Made by a program: the position numbers and the translations under genes. Below are positions 19,407 to 29,090 of a DNA stretch of 64,000 nucleotides, in pieces. The stretch lies in contig CANCXX010000020.1 in NCBI GenBank assembly GCA_947381965.1, positions 18,111-82,110 of the forward strand. The letters run 5' to 3'. The DNA comes from an uncultured bacterium. GTDB taxonomy: Bacteria > Bacillota > Clostridia > Lachnospirales > Lachnospiraceae. Within the stretch, counting starts at the first letter, position 1. Each line of letters opens with the position of its first letter. The notes below the pieces were generated by a model that searched no databases, was not told the DNA's origin, and saw only the letters and a program-made list of their open reading frames with translations.

Positions 19407-20411
19407 ATGAAAGAAAAAGGTGAAAAAATACTATGGATTGATTGCTTAAAGGCGATAGCAATTTTAGCTGTCCTTCTGGATCACACCTTTATGGTGTTGT
19501 ATGACAATCCGAATGTACAAACGGCAACGTTTTTTCGGTAAGCCTTTTTATATTAGTTATGGGAATAACAACATGGATTTCAGAAGAAGGTCATTCTAAA
19601 GAAGAAAATGGTGCAAAAATCAAAAGAAAAATAAAGAAAATAATTATTCCTTATATTGTGGCAACATTTATGTATACCGTGGTTCAGGACAGATATTTTA
19701 ATTTTGAATTGTTTATAAACAGAGTGATTTTATTTAATGCGTCCAGCCCATTGTATTATGTTGCTCTTTATATTCAATTAATTTTTATAAATGTTTTTCT
19801 GTATACTATTATAAAAAAATGCAATCAATGCAGATATTCCTATTTATATAAAATGATTATTTTTATATTACTATTATTTGGCGCATCGTTGTCCATAAAT
19901 TATTCTAATATATTAAGTATTTATGGTGGTGGTGGAAAACTATTTGGTGGCACATACGTTGTATTATCTTACCTGGGAATGATTATGGCCCCATGGCTGC
20001 TTGCAGAAAAGAGTAATTTATTTTAGTAAAGCTGTCAGGTGCATCATTTTTTTTCCGGGATTTTATGGTTGAGATTTATATGGAAAAATCAATTTCATAT
20101 CGAAAAATATTTTCCCTTGGGGGGGTATTAACCCGCCTGGAGTAACCTTGTTTGTCTTTGCTATTTTAATGTTGTTGTTTTTATACAGCTTTTTTGTCTG
20201 TTAAGCAAAGGGGACAATAAGTATGGGTTAAAATTTGTTAAGTATTAGGAAGCATAGGAGAGAACAGTTTATATATTTTTTTGTATCATAGATTTATCCT
20301 GGATTATTTTCTGAAAGTTTATGTACATGCTAATAACATATGGACTAAACGTTTAATATTTTTATTGTGCATGATAGGGATTCCTATAGCAGGGAAAAAA
20401 TATATATGTTA
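19407..20411 (+). pseudogene. Acyltransferase-3 family membrane protein, decayed
   Basis: Starting at ATG 19407 the frame reads ILWIDCLKAIAILAVLLDH, the typical N-terminus of membrane O-acyltransferases. It is broken at a T6 run (19530-19535), resumes with MGITTWISEEG, and stops at 20026. Further pieces follow in several frames: IEKYFPLGG, NPPGVTLFVFAIL after a G7 run, and LGSIGENSLYIFLYHRF. At least five frameshifts or stops are needed to rebuild the protein, so it is a true pseudogene, not a single phase switch. From 20412 to 20557 nothing is recognised apart from the GAAGGAGAA site of the next gene. Confidence 0.75.
20119..20125 (+). repeat. G7 homopolymer in the acyltransferase relic
   Basis: Seven G followed by TATT. 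Six G would join FPLGG to INPPGVTLF, so the tract may once have been a switch like the others. The gene has other lesions, so it cannot restore function now. Confidence 0.6.
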
Positions 20412-20557
20412 ATTAATCGCAGGCTTTATTCAGGCGAATGAGATCCGGATATGAACAGTAAAATAGCTGTTAAATCGTATGTAAATGATGAAAATATGAC
20501 TTTTGTAAATAACATTAAGGCACAGTTGGGAAAATAATTAATAAGAAGGAGAAGAAA

Positions 20558-21148
20558 ATGGATTATAGCCAAGATATTCAACAATATATTGAGCTGGAAA
20601 GAGAAATTTTAAGTAAGCTGGATATAAATGCTTTAAACCATGCAATGCAGTTGATAGAGGCAGCCTATCGGCAGCGAAAAAAAATATATATATTTGGAAA
20701 TGGCGGTAGTTCTGCAACTGCCTCCCATTACCAGAATGATTTTAATAAAGGCTTGTCGGAACATCTTGACCCTAAGTTTGAATTTGTCTGTCTGAATAAT
20801 GATACGCCAACATTAATGGCAATTTCAAATGATATTGGATTTGAAGAGGTGTTCAGGTATCAGCTGCAGGGAAGAATCAGAGAAGGCGATTTGGTGATTG
20901 CCATTTCGGGAAGTGGCAATTCAGTTAATATTATAAATGCTGTTGAATATGCCAGAGAGCATGGAAATAAAGTTATAGGGTTAACAGGAATTAAAGGTGG
21001 AAAATTAAGGCAATTGGCAGATGTATCTTTGCATGTACCGGTAAACAGTATGCAGGTGACAGAAGATGTGCATATGATTTTTGATCATCTGATGATGAGT
21101 GTTTTTTATAAGTCTCTTTGTGGAGTAGATCATATGAAAATGTACTGA
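20558..21148 (+). CDS. gmhA: Sedoheptulose-7-phosphate isomerase (GmhA-like SIS protein)
   Basis: 196 residues, SIS-fold isomerase converting sedoheptulose 7-phosphate to D-glycero-D-manno-heptose 7-phosphate. Motifs are FGNGGSSATASHYQND, ISGSGNSVNI and TEDVHMIFDHLM. The length is normal for GmhA. A strong AAGGAGAAG site precedes ATG 20558. The next enzyme of the pathway, the HddA-type kinase, survives only as a relic at 8071, so either another kinase is encoded elsewhere or the pathway is being lost. It starts a run of genes with tight spacing up to 28349. Confidence 0.88.
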   Translation: MDYSQDIQQYIELEREILSKLDINALNHAMQLIEAAYRQRKKIYIFGNGGSSATASHYQNDFNKGLSEHLDPKFEFVCLNNDTPTLMAISNDIGFEEVFRYQLQGRIREGDLVIAISGSGNSVNIINAVEYAREHGNKVIGLTGIKGGKLRQLADVSLHVPVNSMQVTEDVHMIFDHLMMSVFYKSLCGVDHMKMY

Positions 21149-21202
21149 TTGTATAGGTAAAGTGAAAGAAGATACATGAATAACAGAAGGAGAAGTGGTA
21201 TA

Positions 21203-22813
21203 ATGCGGATTAGTTTATTAGACTGCACACTAAGAGACGGCGGTTATTTAAACGACTGGAATTTTGGTCATGACAACATTGTCAATATTTATGAACGCCT
21301 TGTAAGTGCAGAAATTGACATAGTTGAAATCGGTTTTATTAATGAATCAAGGCTCTATGATGCAGACAGAACCATATTTCCGGACGCGCAGTCTATCAAT
21401 GAAATGTACCATGGGTTAAGCAGGGGAAATTCCATGATTGTCGGAATGATTGACTATGGAACCTGCGGCCTTGACAAGCTCATTCCTGCCAGAGACAGTT
21501 TTATGGATGGTATCCGCGTTATTTTTAAAAAGGAAAAGATGAAGGGCGCAATTGCCTTTTGCAAAGAAGTAAAGCGTCTTGGATATAAGGTTTTTGCGCA
21601 GGCGGTTTCCATTACCAGTTATAATGATGAAGAGCTGATGGAGCTGATAGATATGGTGAATAAACTGGAACCATATGCCTTTTCTCTGGTGGATACTTAT
21701 GGATTGCTGCACAAAAGTCAGCTGCTCCATTATTTTAATTTTGCAGATGAACATATGAAGGATTCCATTGGTCTGGGTTACCATTCCCACAATAATTTTC
21801 AGTTAGCTTATGCCAATTGTATTGAGCTGATGGAAATGCCGCCCCGCAAAAGAGAGATAATTGTGGATGGGACTTTGTACGGTATGGGAAAAAGCGCAGG
21901 CAATGCACCGCTGGAACTTCTGGCAACCTATATGAATGATAATTTAAATAAAAAATATCATTGTAGCCAGTTGCTTGAGGCGATAGATGTAACCATACTG
22001 GATTTATTCAAACAGATTCCCTGGGGATATGCTTTTAAGTTTTTTCTTTCCGCTTCCAAGGACTGTCATCCCAATTATGTAACTTATCTGATGGATAAGA
22101 AGAAGCTGTCAGTGAAATCAATCAATGAGATATTAGATAAGCTGCAAGATGGCAAAAAGCTTTTGTATGACCAGGATTATGTGGAGAAGCTGTATGTGGA
22201 GTACCAGAAGAAAGAATGTGACGACGGCATAGCCCAGGTCAGGTTTAAAAATTTAGTCAGTGGGAGGCAGATACTTCTGTTAGCGCCGGGGCATCATGTA
22301 GTTGATCAGAGGGAAGAAATTAAAGATTACATTAACAGGGTACAGCCATTTAAAATATCCATTAATTTTATTCCGGTGGACATTCCGGTTGACGGTGTGT
22401 TTATCAGTAATGCCAAAAGATATGTTCCGTTGTCTACCAAGCTAAGCCAGGCAGCCGAAAGACCGGTTACTTTTGCAACCTCCAATGTGACCAAGACGGC
22501 AGGAGAGTTTGATTATGTGTTTAATTACAGTTCGCTTTTGGATGAAGAAGCAATGATTGTTGACAATCCCATGATTATGCTGCTTAAGCTGTTAAACGAA
22601 GGGGATGTGGCAGGTGTTTCGCTGGCGGGGTTTGACGGATATGTAAAGGCCGATGCTCCTAATTATGTTAATCCTAATATGGATCATTCTTTTAGCCGGG
22701 AAAAAGCAGCTATGATTAACAGAGATGTTGTAAAAAGCATAGAACGTTTAGGTAAGTTAAAATTTGAGTTAAACTATATAACAGATACCCTTTATTGTGA
22801 GAATCAGAGCTAA
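21203..22813 (+). CDS. DRE-TIM aldolase-like protein with extra C-terminal domain
   Basis: 536 residues. The N-terminal 290 or so are an HMG-CoA lyase/4-hydroxy-2-oxovalerate-aldolase-like TIM barrel: LDCTLRDGGYLNDW at the start, YHSHNN with the metal-binding HxH, and DGTLYGMGKSAGNAPLE. The remaining ~240 residues form a separate alpha/beta domain beginning near LLLAPGHHVV that I do not recognise by name. ATG 21203 follows AGGAGAAG. It lies with a HAD phosphatase, a ThDP enzyme and a pyruvyl transferase, so it probably makes or breaks a C-C bond on a keto-acid or keto-sugar precursor. The exact substrate is unknown. Confidence 0.75.
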   Translation: MRISLLDCTLRDGGYLNDWNFGHDNIVNIYERLVSAEIDIVEIGFINESRLYDADRTIFPDAQSINEMYHGLSRGNSMIVGMIDYGTCGLDKLIPARDSFMDGIRVIFKKEKMKGAIAFCKEVKRLGYKVFAQAVSITSYNDEELMELIDMVNKLEPYAFSLVDTYGLLHKSQLLHYFNFADEHMKDSIGLGYHSHNNFQLAYANCIELMEMPPRKREIIVDGTLYGMGKSAGNAPLELLATYMNDNLNKKYHCSQLLEAIDVTILDLFKQIPWGYAFKFFLSASKDCHPNYVTYLMDKKKLSVKSINEILDKLQDGKKLLYDQDYVEKLYVEYQKKECDDGIAQVRFKNLVSGRQILLLAPGHHVVDQREEIKDYINRVQPFKISINFIPVDIPVDGVFISNAKRYVPLSTKLSQAAERPVTFATSNVTKTAGEFDYVFNYSSLLDEEAMIVDNPMIMLLKLLNEGDVAGVSLAGFDGYVKADAPNYVNPNMDHSFSREKAAMINRDVVKSIERLGKLKFELNYITDTLYCENQS

Positions 22814-22892
22814 TGATTTCCTGGAATATACTCTGGTTAATTATGAAGCGCTTCAAAGTAGCAGAAAAGGTATTCCGGTAGGGAGGACAATT

Positions 22893-23564
22893 ATGAAAAG
22901 AAGGTATGACTATGTGATTTTTGATGTGGACGGCACCCTGCTGGATACCACAGAAGGGGTTACATCAGCAGTCAGGCATACGATAGAGAGCGCGCATTTG
23001 GAAGGGCTTACAGAAGAACAATTGAAAAGTTTTATCGGGCCGCCTGTTCAGGACTCGTTCAGGAGAATTTACGGGGTGGATACGATAAGAGCACAGGAGC
23101 TGGCAGTTATTTTCCGGGATCGGTACAAGGATGTGGACTTGTTAAAGGCGGTTCCTTATGAAGGAATTTATGAGGTGTGCGGTTGTTTAAGGCAGGCAGG
23201 AGCCATTATTGGCGTGGCCACTTATAAGAGACAGGATTATGCGGAAAGAATTTTGAAAGCCTTCCATTTTGACAGGTACAGTCATTACCTGTACGGGGCT
23301 GACCATGAAAATAAATTAAAAAAAATGGACATTATAGAATTATGTATGAAAGACATGGGAGTAAAGGACAAGTCCCAGGTGTTGATGATAGGGGACAGCT
23401 CCCATGATGCTATTGGAGCAGAAAAAATAGGAGTGGATTTTTTGGGAGTGACTTATGGCTTTGAATTTCGAGAGGAATCGGATGTAAGAAAATATAAAGC
23501 GGTAGGTGCGGCTGATAAACCGACGGAAATAATAAAATATATTTTAACAGAAGAGGGCAAGTAA
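22893..23564 (+). CDS. HAD-superfamily hydrolase (phosphoglycolate-phosphatase-like)
   Basis: 223 residues, HAD subfamily I with FDVDGTLLDTT (catalytic Asp motif), a helical cap, and MIGDSSHDAIGAE (motif IV). It resembles Gph/PGMB-type phosphatases rather than the HisB-like GmhB. ATG 22893 follows GGGAGG seven bases upstream; the longer in-frame start at 22797 overlaps the previous gene without a good site. It probably dephosphorylates the sugar or acid intermediate of this cassette. Confidence 0.85.
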   Translation: MKRRYDYVIFDVDGTLLDTTEGVTSAVRHTIESAHLEGLTEEQLKSFIGPPVQDSFRRIYGVDTIRAQELAVIFRDRYKDVDLLKAVPYEGIYEVCGCLRQAGAIIGVATYKRQDYAERILKAFHFDRYSHYLYGADHENKLKKMDIIELCMKDMGVKDKSQVLMIGDSSHDAIGAEKIGVDFLGVTYGFEFREESDVRKYKAVGAADKPTEIIKYILTEEGK

Positions 23565-23612
23565 AATGGTGGAGTATCGTAAGCATTGCTTGCAGTAAGC
23601 GGAGGTATAGAA

Positions 23613-25478
23613 ATGAAGATAAAAGCAGCGCAATATATCGCACAGTTTTTAGTGGAAAAGGGAGTAAGTGATGTGTTTACCATTACCGGGGGTGGCGCCA
23701 TGCACTTAAATGATGCTTTTGGACATCATCCCCAAATTCATTGTACGTACAATCATCACGAGCAGGCATGTGCGATAGGGGCGGAAGGGTACGCAAGGCT
23801 AAACGGAAAAGTAGCGGCAGTGTGCGTTACCTCCGGGCCGGGAGGAACCAATGCCATTACAGGCGTACTTGGGGGATGGCAGGACTCTGTCCCTATGTTT
23901 GTGGTGTCCGGCCAGGTAAAGAGAGAAACCACTACTTGGTCAACAACAGTTCCCCTGCGGCAGCTTGGAGATCAGGAATTTCAGATTATAGATTGCGTAA
24001 AGGGTATGACCAAATATGCACATATGATAACAGAGCCGGAAAAAATTAAATATCACCTTGAAAAAGCGTGGTATTTGTGTAATCATGGCAGAAAGGGACC
24101 TGTATGGCTGGATGTGCCTCTGGATGTACAGGCGTCCATAATCGACCCGGATATGCAGGAAGGATTTTTGCCGGAAAAGGAGGAGGCGGAAACCATGTCA
24201 GGAACAGCAAGTATTCTGGCATGTGAAAATCCGATATTTGACAGGCAGCTGACAAAGCAGATATTAGAAAAAATAAGAGAGGCCAAAAGGCCGGTAATTT
24301 TGGCGGGAACGGGGGTGCGTCTTTCAGGGGCTTATGACAGTTTTCTTGCATGTATTGAAACTTTGCAAATACCAGTAGTAACAGCCTGGAATGCACATGA
24401 CCTTTTGTGGGATACCCATCCTTTGTATTGCGGCCGGCCGGGCAGTGTGGGGACTAGAGGCGGCAATTTTATTGTACAGAACAGCGACGTTCTCCTGGTT
24501 CTTGGTTGCCGTATGAATATCCGGCAGATTAGTTATAATTACAGGGAATTTGCCCAAAACGCTTATAAAATTGTGGTTGACATCGATGAAGCGGAGCTGA
24601 ATAAGCCTACGGTCCATGTGGATTTAAAGGTCCATGCAGATGTGGCGGATGTGATGAAACAGATTGTCATGGCAGTAACAGACAGTCCAAAAGAGTACGG
24701 TAAAGCAGAAGCAGGCAAACATAAGGAATGGCTGGACTGGTGCCGGAATATAAACGAAAAATATCCTGCGGCATTGGATAAATATTATGAAAAAGACAGT
24801 CCGGTGAATCCGTATGCTTTTATAAAAGAATTTTCCGAAGAGCTGGAAGAAGGGGACAAGGTTGTCTGCGGAAATGGAAGCGCCTGTGTGGTTACGTTCC
24901 AGACCATGATGATTAAGAGGGGACAGCGCCTTTTTACCAATTCGGGATGCGCCGCAATGGGGTATGGTTTTCCGGCTGCAATCGGATGTGCGGTTGCAGA
25001 AAAAGGAAAGAGGGTTATCTGTATTGACGGAGACGGAAGCTTTCAGATGAATCTTCAGGAGCTGCAGACAGTGGTTTACAATAAACTGAATCTGAAAATA
25101 TTTATTTTAAATAACAATGGTTATCATTCCATCAGGCAGACCCAGAAGAATCTGTTTGAGCCGCCGCTGGTGGGCGTATGCGATGGAAATGGCATTAGTT
25201 TTCCTGATATGGAGGGAATTGCCAATGGGTACAAGATACCATATGTGAAAATTGACAGCTTAAAAGAGGTACGGAAGAAATTAAGAAGCGTTTTGGGCGA
25301 GGCGGGACCAGTGATTTGTGAAGTTATCGTAGACCCGAACCAGAATTTTGAGCCAAAACTTTCCTCCAAAGTACTGCCTGACGGCAGAATTGTATCTCCG
25401 GAGATTGATGACATGTACCCTTTCCTTCCAAGGGAAGAATACGAAGCAAATAAGTGGAAAAACTGGCAGCAGGTTTAG
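23613..25478 (+). CDS. Thiamine-pyrophosphate-dependent enzyme (acetolactate-synthase-like)
   Basis: 621 residues with the three-domain acetolactate synthase layout. The N-terminal domain has the catalytic glutamate in YNHHEQACAIGAEGYA and TSGPGGTNAITG. The C-terminal domain has the ThDP/Mg motif GDGSFQMNLQEL with the NNNGYHSI loop. ATG 23613 has GGAGG eight bases upstream. It is not next to ilvN or other branched-chain amino-acid genes. In glycan loci such enzymes can add a two-carbon unit to keto sugars, as YerE does for yersiniose, so a branched sugar or hydroxy-acid product is possible. A catabolic acetolactate synthase is less likely given the neighbours. Confidence 0.82.
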   Translation: MKIKAAQYIAQFLVEKGVSDVFTITGGGAMHLNDAFGHHPQIHCTYNHHEQACAIGAEGYARLNGKVAAVCVTSGPGGTNAITGVLGGWQDSVPMFVVSGQVKRETTTWSTTVPLRQLGDQEFQIIDCVKGMTKYAHMITEPEKIKYHLEKAWYLCNHGRKGPVWLDVPLDVQASIIDPDMQEGFLPEKEEAETMSGTASILACENPIFDRQLTKQILEKIREAKRPVILAGTGVRLSGAYDSFLACIETLQIPVVTAWNAHDLLWDTHPLYCGRPGSVGTRGGNFIVQNSDVLLVLGCRMNIRQISYNYREFAQNAYKIVVDIDEAELNKPTVHVDLKVHADVADVMKQIVMAVTDSPKEYGKAEAGKHKEWLDWCRNINEKYPAALDKYYEKDSPVNPYAFIKEFSEELEEGDKVVCGNGSACVVTFQTMMIKRGQRLFTNSGCAAMGYGFPAAIGCAVAEKGKRVICIDGDGSFQMNLQELQTVVYNKLNLKIFILNNNGYHSIRQTQKNLFEPPLVGVCDGNGISFPDMEGIANGYKIPYVKIDSLKEVRKKLRSVLGEAGPVICEVIVDPNQNFEPKLSSKVLPDGRIVSPEIDDMYPFLPREEYEANKWKNWQQV

Positions 25479-25527
25479 AGGTAATGTCCTTTCGCAGACG
25501 TTGATTGCCATATGCAAGGAGATAGAT

Positions 25528-26649
25528 ATGAAAAAAATAATTATAATAGGCAGACCCTACAGCAACGGAGGAGATTATCTGATTTATCACAGATTGGTAT
25601 GCGCAATAAAAAAAAGTATGCCGGATGTGGAAATTGATGTGAAGCTGGGAAGCGACGAACAGCTTAATATTGAAGAATTAAATGGGTATGATGTTATCGT
25701 AACAGGTGGCGGAGGCGCGCAGTTTTCTGAAGAGCACATAAGGACAAGCTTTTTGTACAAACATTTTGATGAGATTCAGGTACCGGTCCATTACATGGGG
25801 ACAGGTCTGTATGGGGCAGACGGGACAAACAAAACTGTATTTGGGTATCGTTATTCAGAAGAAATGTCCGCATACTTTAAAAAGGTGGTTAACCGGGGCG
25901 GGCAGATAGCCTCCAGAGACTGGACAGTGGATACGGTTCTTAGAAATAATGGAATTGATGAAGTAATTATGGCAGGATGTCCGGCCTGGTATGATGTGGA
26001 TGTGCTGGAGCAGACCGAAGATGCCGGAAAAAAAAGCTCCGGTCAGAATGATTTTCCAAAGCAGGTAAGGGTGATTGTAGTATCCAATCATGGGCTGACC
26101 AAGAATCCAGAGCTTCATGGGGAAAAACTGGAACAGATAGAAGAACTGGTTTTATTTTTAAAACGGAAATTTGACGGCGCCAAAATTTTGCTTACTTTTA
26201 ATGACGGATATGTCACAAAATATTCCGCAAATTACAACCTGACTCTAAAGCAGTGGGCAGAGGAACAGGGAGTGGTTTGCGTGGACTTATCAAATGATGC
26301 CCAAAGGTTTAAGGCTCTAAATGAAATAGATTTACACATTGGTTTCAGGGTGCATACCCATATTTACTGTATTAGCAGGAAAATTCCCAGCCTTTTGATT
26401 GAAGAGGATATCCGGGGATATGGAATGAATGAATCCCTGCATTTGCCTCATTTAACGGCATATGATGAAGGCTGTGGAGGGGAGCGGTTCCAGGCAAATC
26501 CATATTTGTTTTCACAGATTTCTGTCCTTCTTGCCCAAATGAATGAGCGGGGATGGAGGGATTATGAGGATGTGTTTGGGCTTATAAAGTATTATTACCA
26601 GACAGGGATGAAGAAATGGATGGAAAAGCTGTCGGAGTGTATAAAATGA
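25528..26649 (+). CDS. Polysaccharide pyruvyl transferase family protein
   Basis: 373 residues. The family (CsaB/WcaK type) transfers pyruvyl from PEP to a sugar hydroxyl pair to form a ketal. Visible motifs are RPYSNGGDYLIYH at the N-terminus, VTGGGGAQFSEEH and VSNHGLTKNPEL, and late DLHIGFRVHTHIY, the conserved GxRxH region. ATG 25528 follows AAGGAGAT; the much longer frame from 25348 is spurious. Its end overlaps the CotH gene by four bases. It is the likely terminal decorating enzyme of the aldolase/ThDP cassette. Confidence 0.8.
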   Translation: MKKIIIIGRPYSNGGDYLIYHRLVCAIKKSMPDVEIDVKLGSDEQLNIEELNGYDVIVTGGGGAQFSEEHIRTSFLYKHFDEIQVPVHYMGTGLYGADGTNKTVFGYRYSEEMSAYFKKVVNRGGQIASRDWTVDTVLRNNGIDEVIMAGCPAWYDVDVLEQTEDAGKKSSGQNDFPKQVRVIVVSNHGLTKNPELHGEKLEQIEELVLFLKRKFDGAKILLTFNDGYVTKYSANYNLTLKQWAEEQGVVCVDLSNDAQRFKALNEIDLHIGFRVHTHIYCISRKIPSLLIEEDIRGYGMNESLHLPHLTAYDEGCGGERFQANPYLFSQISVLLAQMNERGWRDYEDVFGLIKYYYQTGMKKWMEKLSECIK

Positions 26650-28349
26650 GGAAGAAATTAGGCCTGATAAGTATACTTATTTTTATGACAATAATATGGG
26701 GGGGGTATGAAGTCAGAGAAAGCAGGACTACACAGTTTACGGCAGAGGATAATGAACTTTCTCTTGTGTTAAAAATAGGTAATCAGCAGAAAGAAATCTT
26801 TCCATGGCACGAAAAAAACGAACAGATATATTATTTCTTTTTACCTTCCTGTGTGTTGGAAGATAAAATTTATTTTGACCAGATTTCTGACGAAGATATT
26901 TCAATTGATGAAAAAAAAATATCAAAATATAACTGCTTTTCATTTGAACAGGGGAAGATATATAAGTTGAGTGTAAACGGCTTGTTATATCAGGCAGTCT
27001 TTATGAGAGGAAAAAATATTCCAACTTTTTTTGTAGAAACCAAAAGCGGCAATATGAAATATATTCATTCAGATAAAGGAAATATGGAAACAGGAAATAT
27101 CACTGTCGTAGATGCAAGCCGGCATATACAATATAGTGGAAAGCTTGATGAAATATCCGGAAGAGGCAATAGTACATGGCTGCCCTTTAAGAAGTCATAT
27201 TCCATTAAATTGCCGGAAAAACATCCAATTTGCGGACTAAACTCCGGGAGTAAATGGAAGTTACTCTCTTTATATTTTGAACATGATAAAATGCACAGCA
27301 AAATAATATTTGATATGTCTGCATTGGCAGGTCTAAATTATACTCCGGAATGCACATGGATAAATTTATACTGTAATGGTTCATATCAGGGGTTATATTT
27401 GCTTGCAGAATCTGTGGATGCCCATTTAGAAGAAGATGGCTGTCTTTTAGAAAAGGGAATACCATCCCAATTACAGGAAGATGAGGTTTTCTTTATAACA
27501 AAGAAAATGGAATATTTGTTTAAAATGAAGCAGAAGGCTGGGGAAAATGTCGAGGAGATTGCAGGTTTTATACAGGAAGTGGAAAATCTGCTGTCAGAGG
27601 GAAATTCACAATTTAAAGAGTATTTAGACATAGATTCTATTGCCAGCCAGTTTTTGATTGACAAAATTGTAATGGAAGCTGATGCAATGATGATGAGTAC
27701 ATTTTTTTATATCAGAAATGGTGTAATTTATGCCGGTCCTATGTGGGACTATGACAGGGCCGTTGGGGAAATTCTGCCGGATTATGAGATGCCGGTTGAA
27801 GGGGCGCCAAATGGGATGTCGGGATGGTATATGGTACTATATAATGATATGGATTTTTATGAGTCAATGATTAATACATACAAAAAGCTGCTGCCTTATT
27901 TTGAAGAGTTGTTAAATGGGGGAATAGATTATTATGCAGAGTGGATTGAATCATCTGTGGAAATGGACAATATATTGATGAAAAAGTGTTCCACACCCAA
28001 TGAAACAAGCAGTTATACTGCATATGAAAGTTATGTGAAATACCTAAAGTATTTTTTGGCAAACAGACTCAATTTCTTAAATAAAATATGGGAGATAGAT
28101 GGATATGAGTTTAAAGCACCAGCAGAGGAAGGGAAATATCACCAGGTTGCTCTTGCCAAAGAAGATGGAAGTATTATTGAAACCAGGAGCATTATGGACG
28201 GAGAATGCCTTACCGGGCTGCCGGAATCAGATAAAAATTTTGACGGATGGTACTTTAGTGGAAGAAAAGGATGTATTGATAAAATATATAACGATAAGAT
28301 TCCAATATATGAAGATTTAGTTTTGTATGCAAAGCGGCAAAATCAGTGA
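26646..28349 (+). CDS. CotH-family protein with C-terminal InlB-type repeat; G8 tract in signal peptide
   Basis: 567 residues. An N-terminal hydrophobic segment (residues 5-19) acts as signal peptide or anchor. The CotH domain follows: EISGRGNSTWL, KKSYSIKLP, LLSLYFEHDKMHSKI, YQGLYLLAESV and, later, GPMWDYDRA, matching the kinase-like core of CotH. The last 80 residues, with FDGWYF and EDLVLYAK, look like a Listeria-Bacteroides (InlB B) repeat, which suggests a cell-surface location. ATG 26646 overlaps the pyruvyl transferase stop. A run of eight G lies at codons 18-20 (26698-26705); the frame is open with eight. Seven or nine G would stop translation within a few codons to a few tens of codons. 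It forms a trio with the next two genes. Confidence 0.85.
   Translation: MRKKLGLISILIFMTIIWGGYEVRESRTTQFTAEDNELSLVLKIGNQQKEIFPWHEKNEQIYYFFLPSCVLEDKIYFDQISDEDISIDEKKISKYNCFSFEQGKIYKLSVNGLLYQAVFMRGKNIPTFFVETKSGNMKYIHSDKGNMETGNITVVDASRHIQYSGKLDEISGRGNSTWLPFKKSYSIKLPEKHPICGLNSGSKWKLLSLYFEHDKMHSKIIFDMSALAGLNYTPECTWINLYCNGSYQGLYLLAESVDAHLEEDGCLLEKGIPSQLQEDEVFFITKKMEYLFKMKQKAGENVEEIAGFIQEVENLLSEGNSQFKEYLDIDSIASQFLIDKIVMEADAMMMSTFFYIRNGVIYAGPMWDYDRAVGEILPDYEMPVEGAPNGMSGWYMVLYNDMDFYESMINTYKKLLPYFEELLNGGIDYYAEWIESSVEMDNILMKKCSTPNETSSYTAYESYVKYLKYFLANRLNFLNKIWEIDGYEFKAPAEEGKYHQVALAKEDGSIIETRSIMDGECLTGLPESDKNFDGWYFSGRKGCIDKIYNDKIPIYEDLVLYAKRQNQ
26698..26705 (+). repeat. G8 homopolymer in the CotH signal peptide, frame ON
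   Basis: Eight G encode part of Trp-Gly-Gly. Nine G would put a TGA one codon after the tract; seven G would open a frame that ends after roughly 20-25 codons. A one-base slip therefore turns the gene off. Confidence 0.8.
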
Positions 28350-28404
28350 AGAACAAATATATTTTTGAAAGCACAATTTGAACACGTTCAGGGAGGAAGC
28401 AACT

Positions 28405-29088
28405 TTGTATCGGGTTGAAGACAAATATCAATGCAGCGAAGGTGAAATGCGTCTGCTTCAAATGCGCCTGGAATCGCTTCTGCGGCCAGATGATTTTCAG
28501 ACCAATATTAATGGTTATAAGGTTACGAGCGTATATTTTGATGATGTAAATGATTCTTTTTTGAGAGATACGGTGGATGGAATCCGGTTAAGAGAAAAAT
28601 ACCGGATCAGGATATACGATAACTCTTTTGAAACAATAAAACTGGAAGTAAAATATAAAAGAGATAACCGTGTTCTGAAAAAATCCAGAAATATTTCAAA
28701 GGTACAGATGCAGAGTCTCATGAACGGAGCGTGTATAGAAGATAAAGATAACTCTTTAGACAGCCCTGTTACGCTTTTTAATCTGGGAATAAAAACACAT
28801 GGACTTAGACCCAGGGTAATCGTGGAATATGACAGAAAAGCATATGTATATGATGCGGGAAATGTACGTATTACATTGGACCGGGATATTCGGGCAGGAA
28901 ACCAGTTAGAAGCTTTTATTTGTGGAGGAACAGTGCAGTATAATTATATAGACGAAATAAGCAGGGTACTGGAAGTGAAATATGATGAATTCCTTCCAGG
29001 ATTTATTGCAGGCGTTTTGGAAAGTGGTAATATGAAGCAGATTTCGTGTTCAAAATACAGGTTGTGCAGGGAAAGGAAAGGTTTATAG
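28405..29088 (+). CDS. VTC-domain (polyphosphate polymerase-like) protein
   Basis: 227 residues with the basic tunnel-domain pattern of VTC proteins: RVEDKYQCS at the start, VTSVYFDD, RLREKYRIRIY, IKLEVKYKR and, later, RPRVIVEYDRKAY and LEVKYDEFLPG. The start is TTG 28405, eight bases after GGAGG; TTG 28378 is an alternative. Bacterial VTC proteins of this type commonly neighbour CotH and DUF4956 genes, as here. A role in extracellular phosphate or polyphosphate-linked modification of surface polymers has been proposed from the VTC fold, but the substrate is not proven. Confidence 0.85.
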   Translation: MYRVEDKYQCSEGEMRLLQMRLESLLRPDDFQTNINGYKVTSVYFDDVNDSFLRDTVDGIRLREKYRIRIYDNSFETIKLEVKYKRDNRVLKKSRNISKVQMQSLMNGACIEDKDNSLDSPVTLFNLGIKTHGLRPRVIVEYDRKAYVYDAGNVRITLDRDIRAGNQLEAFICGGTVQYNYIDEISRVLEVKYDEFLPGFIAGVLESGNMKQISCSKYRLCRERKGL

Positions 29089-29090
29089 TA

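Noticed and set aside
19407-20411. The acyltransferase as a simple phase-OFF gene at its G7 tract
   Set aside because: Besides the G run there are several other frameshifts and stops, so one slip cannot restore it.
25348-25527. A longer start for the pyruvyl transferase
   Set aside because: It overlaps 131 bases of the ThDP gene, and ATG 25528 has a proper AAGGAG site directly before the family N-terminus.
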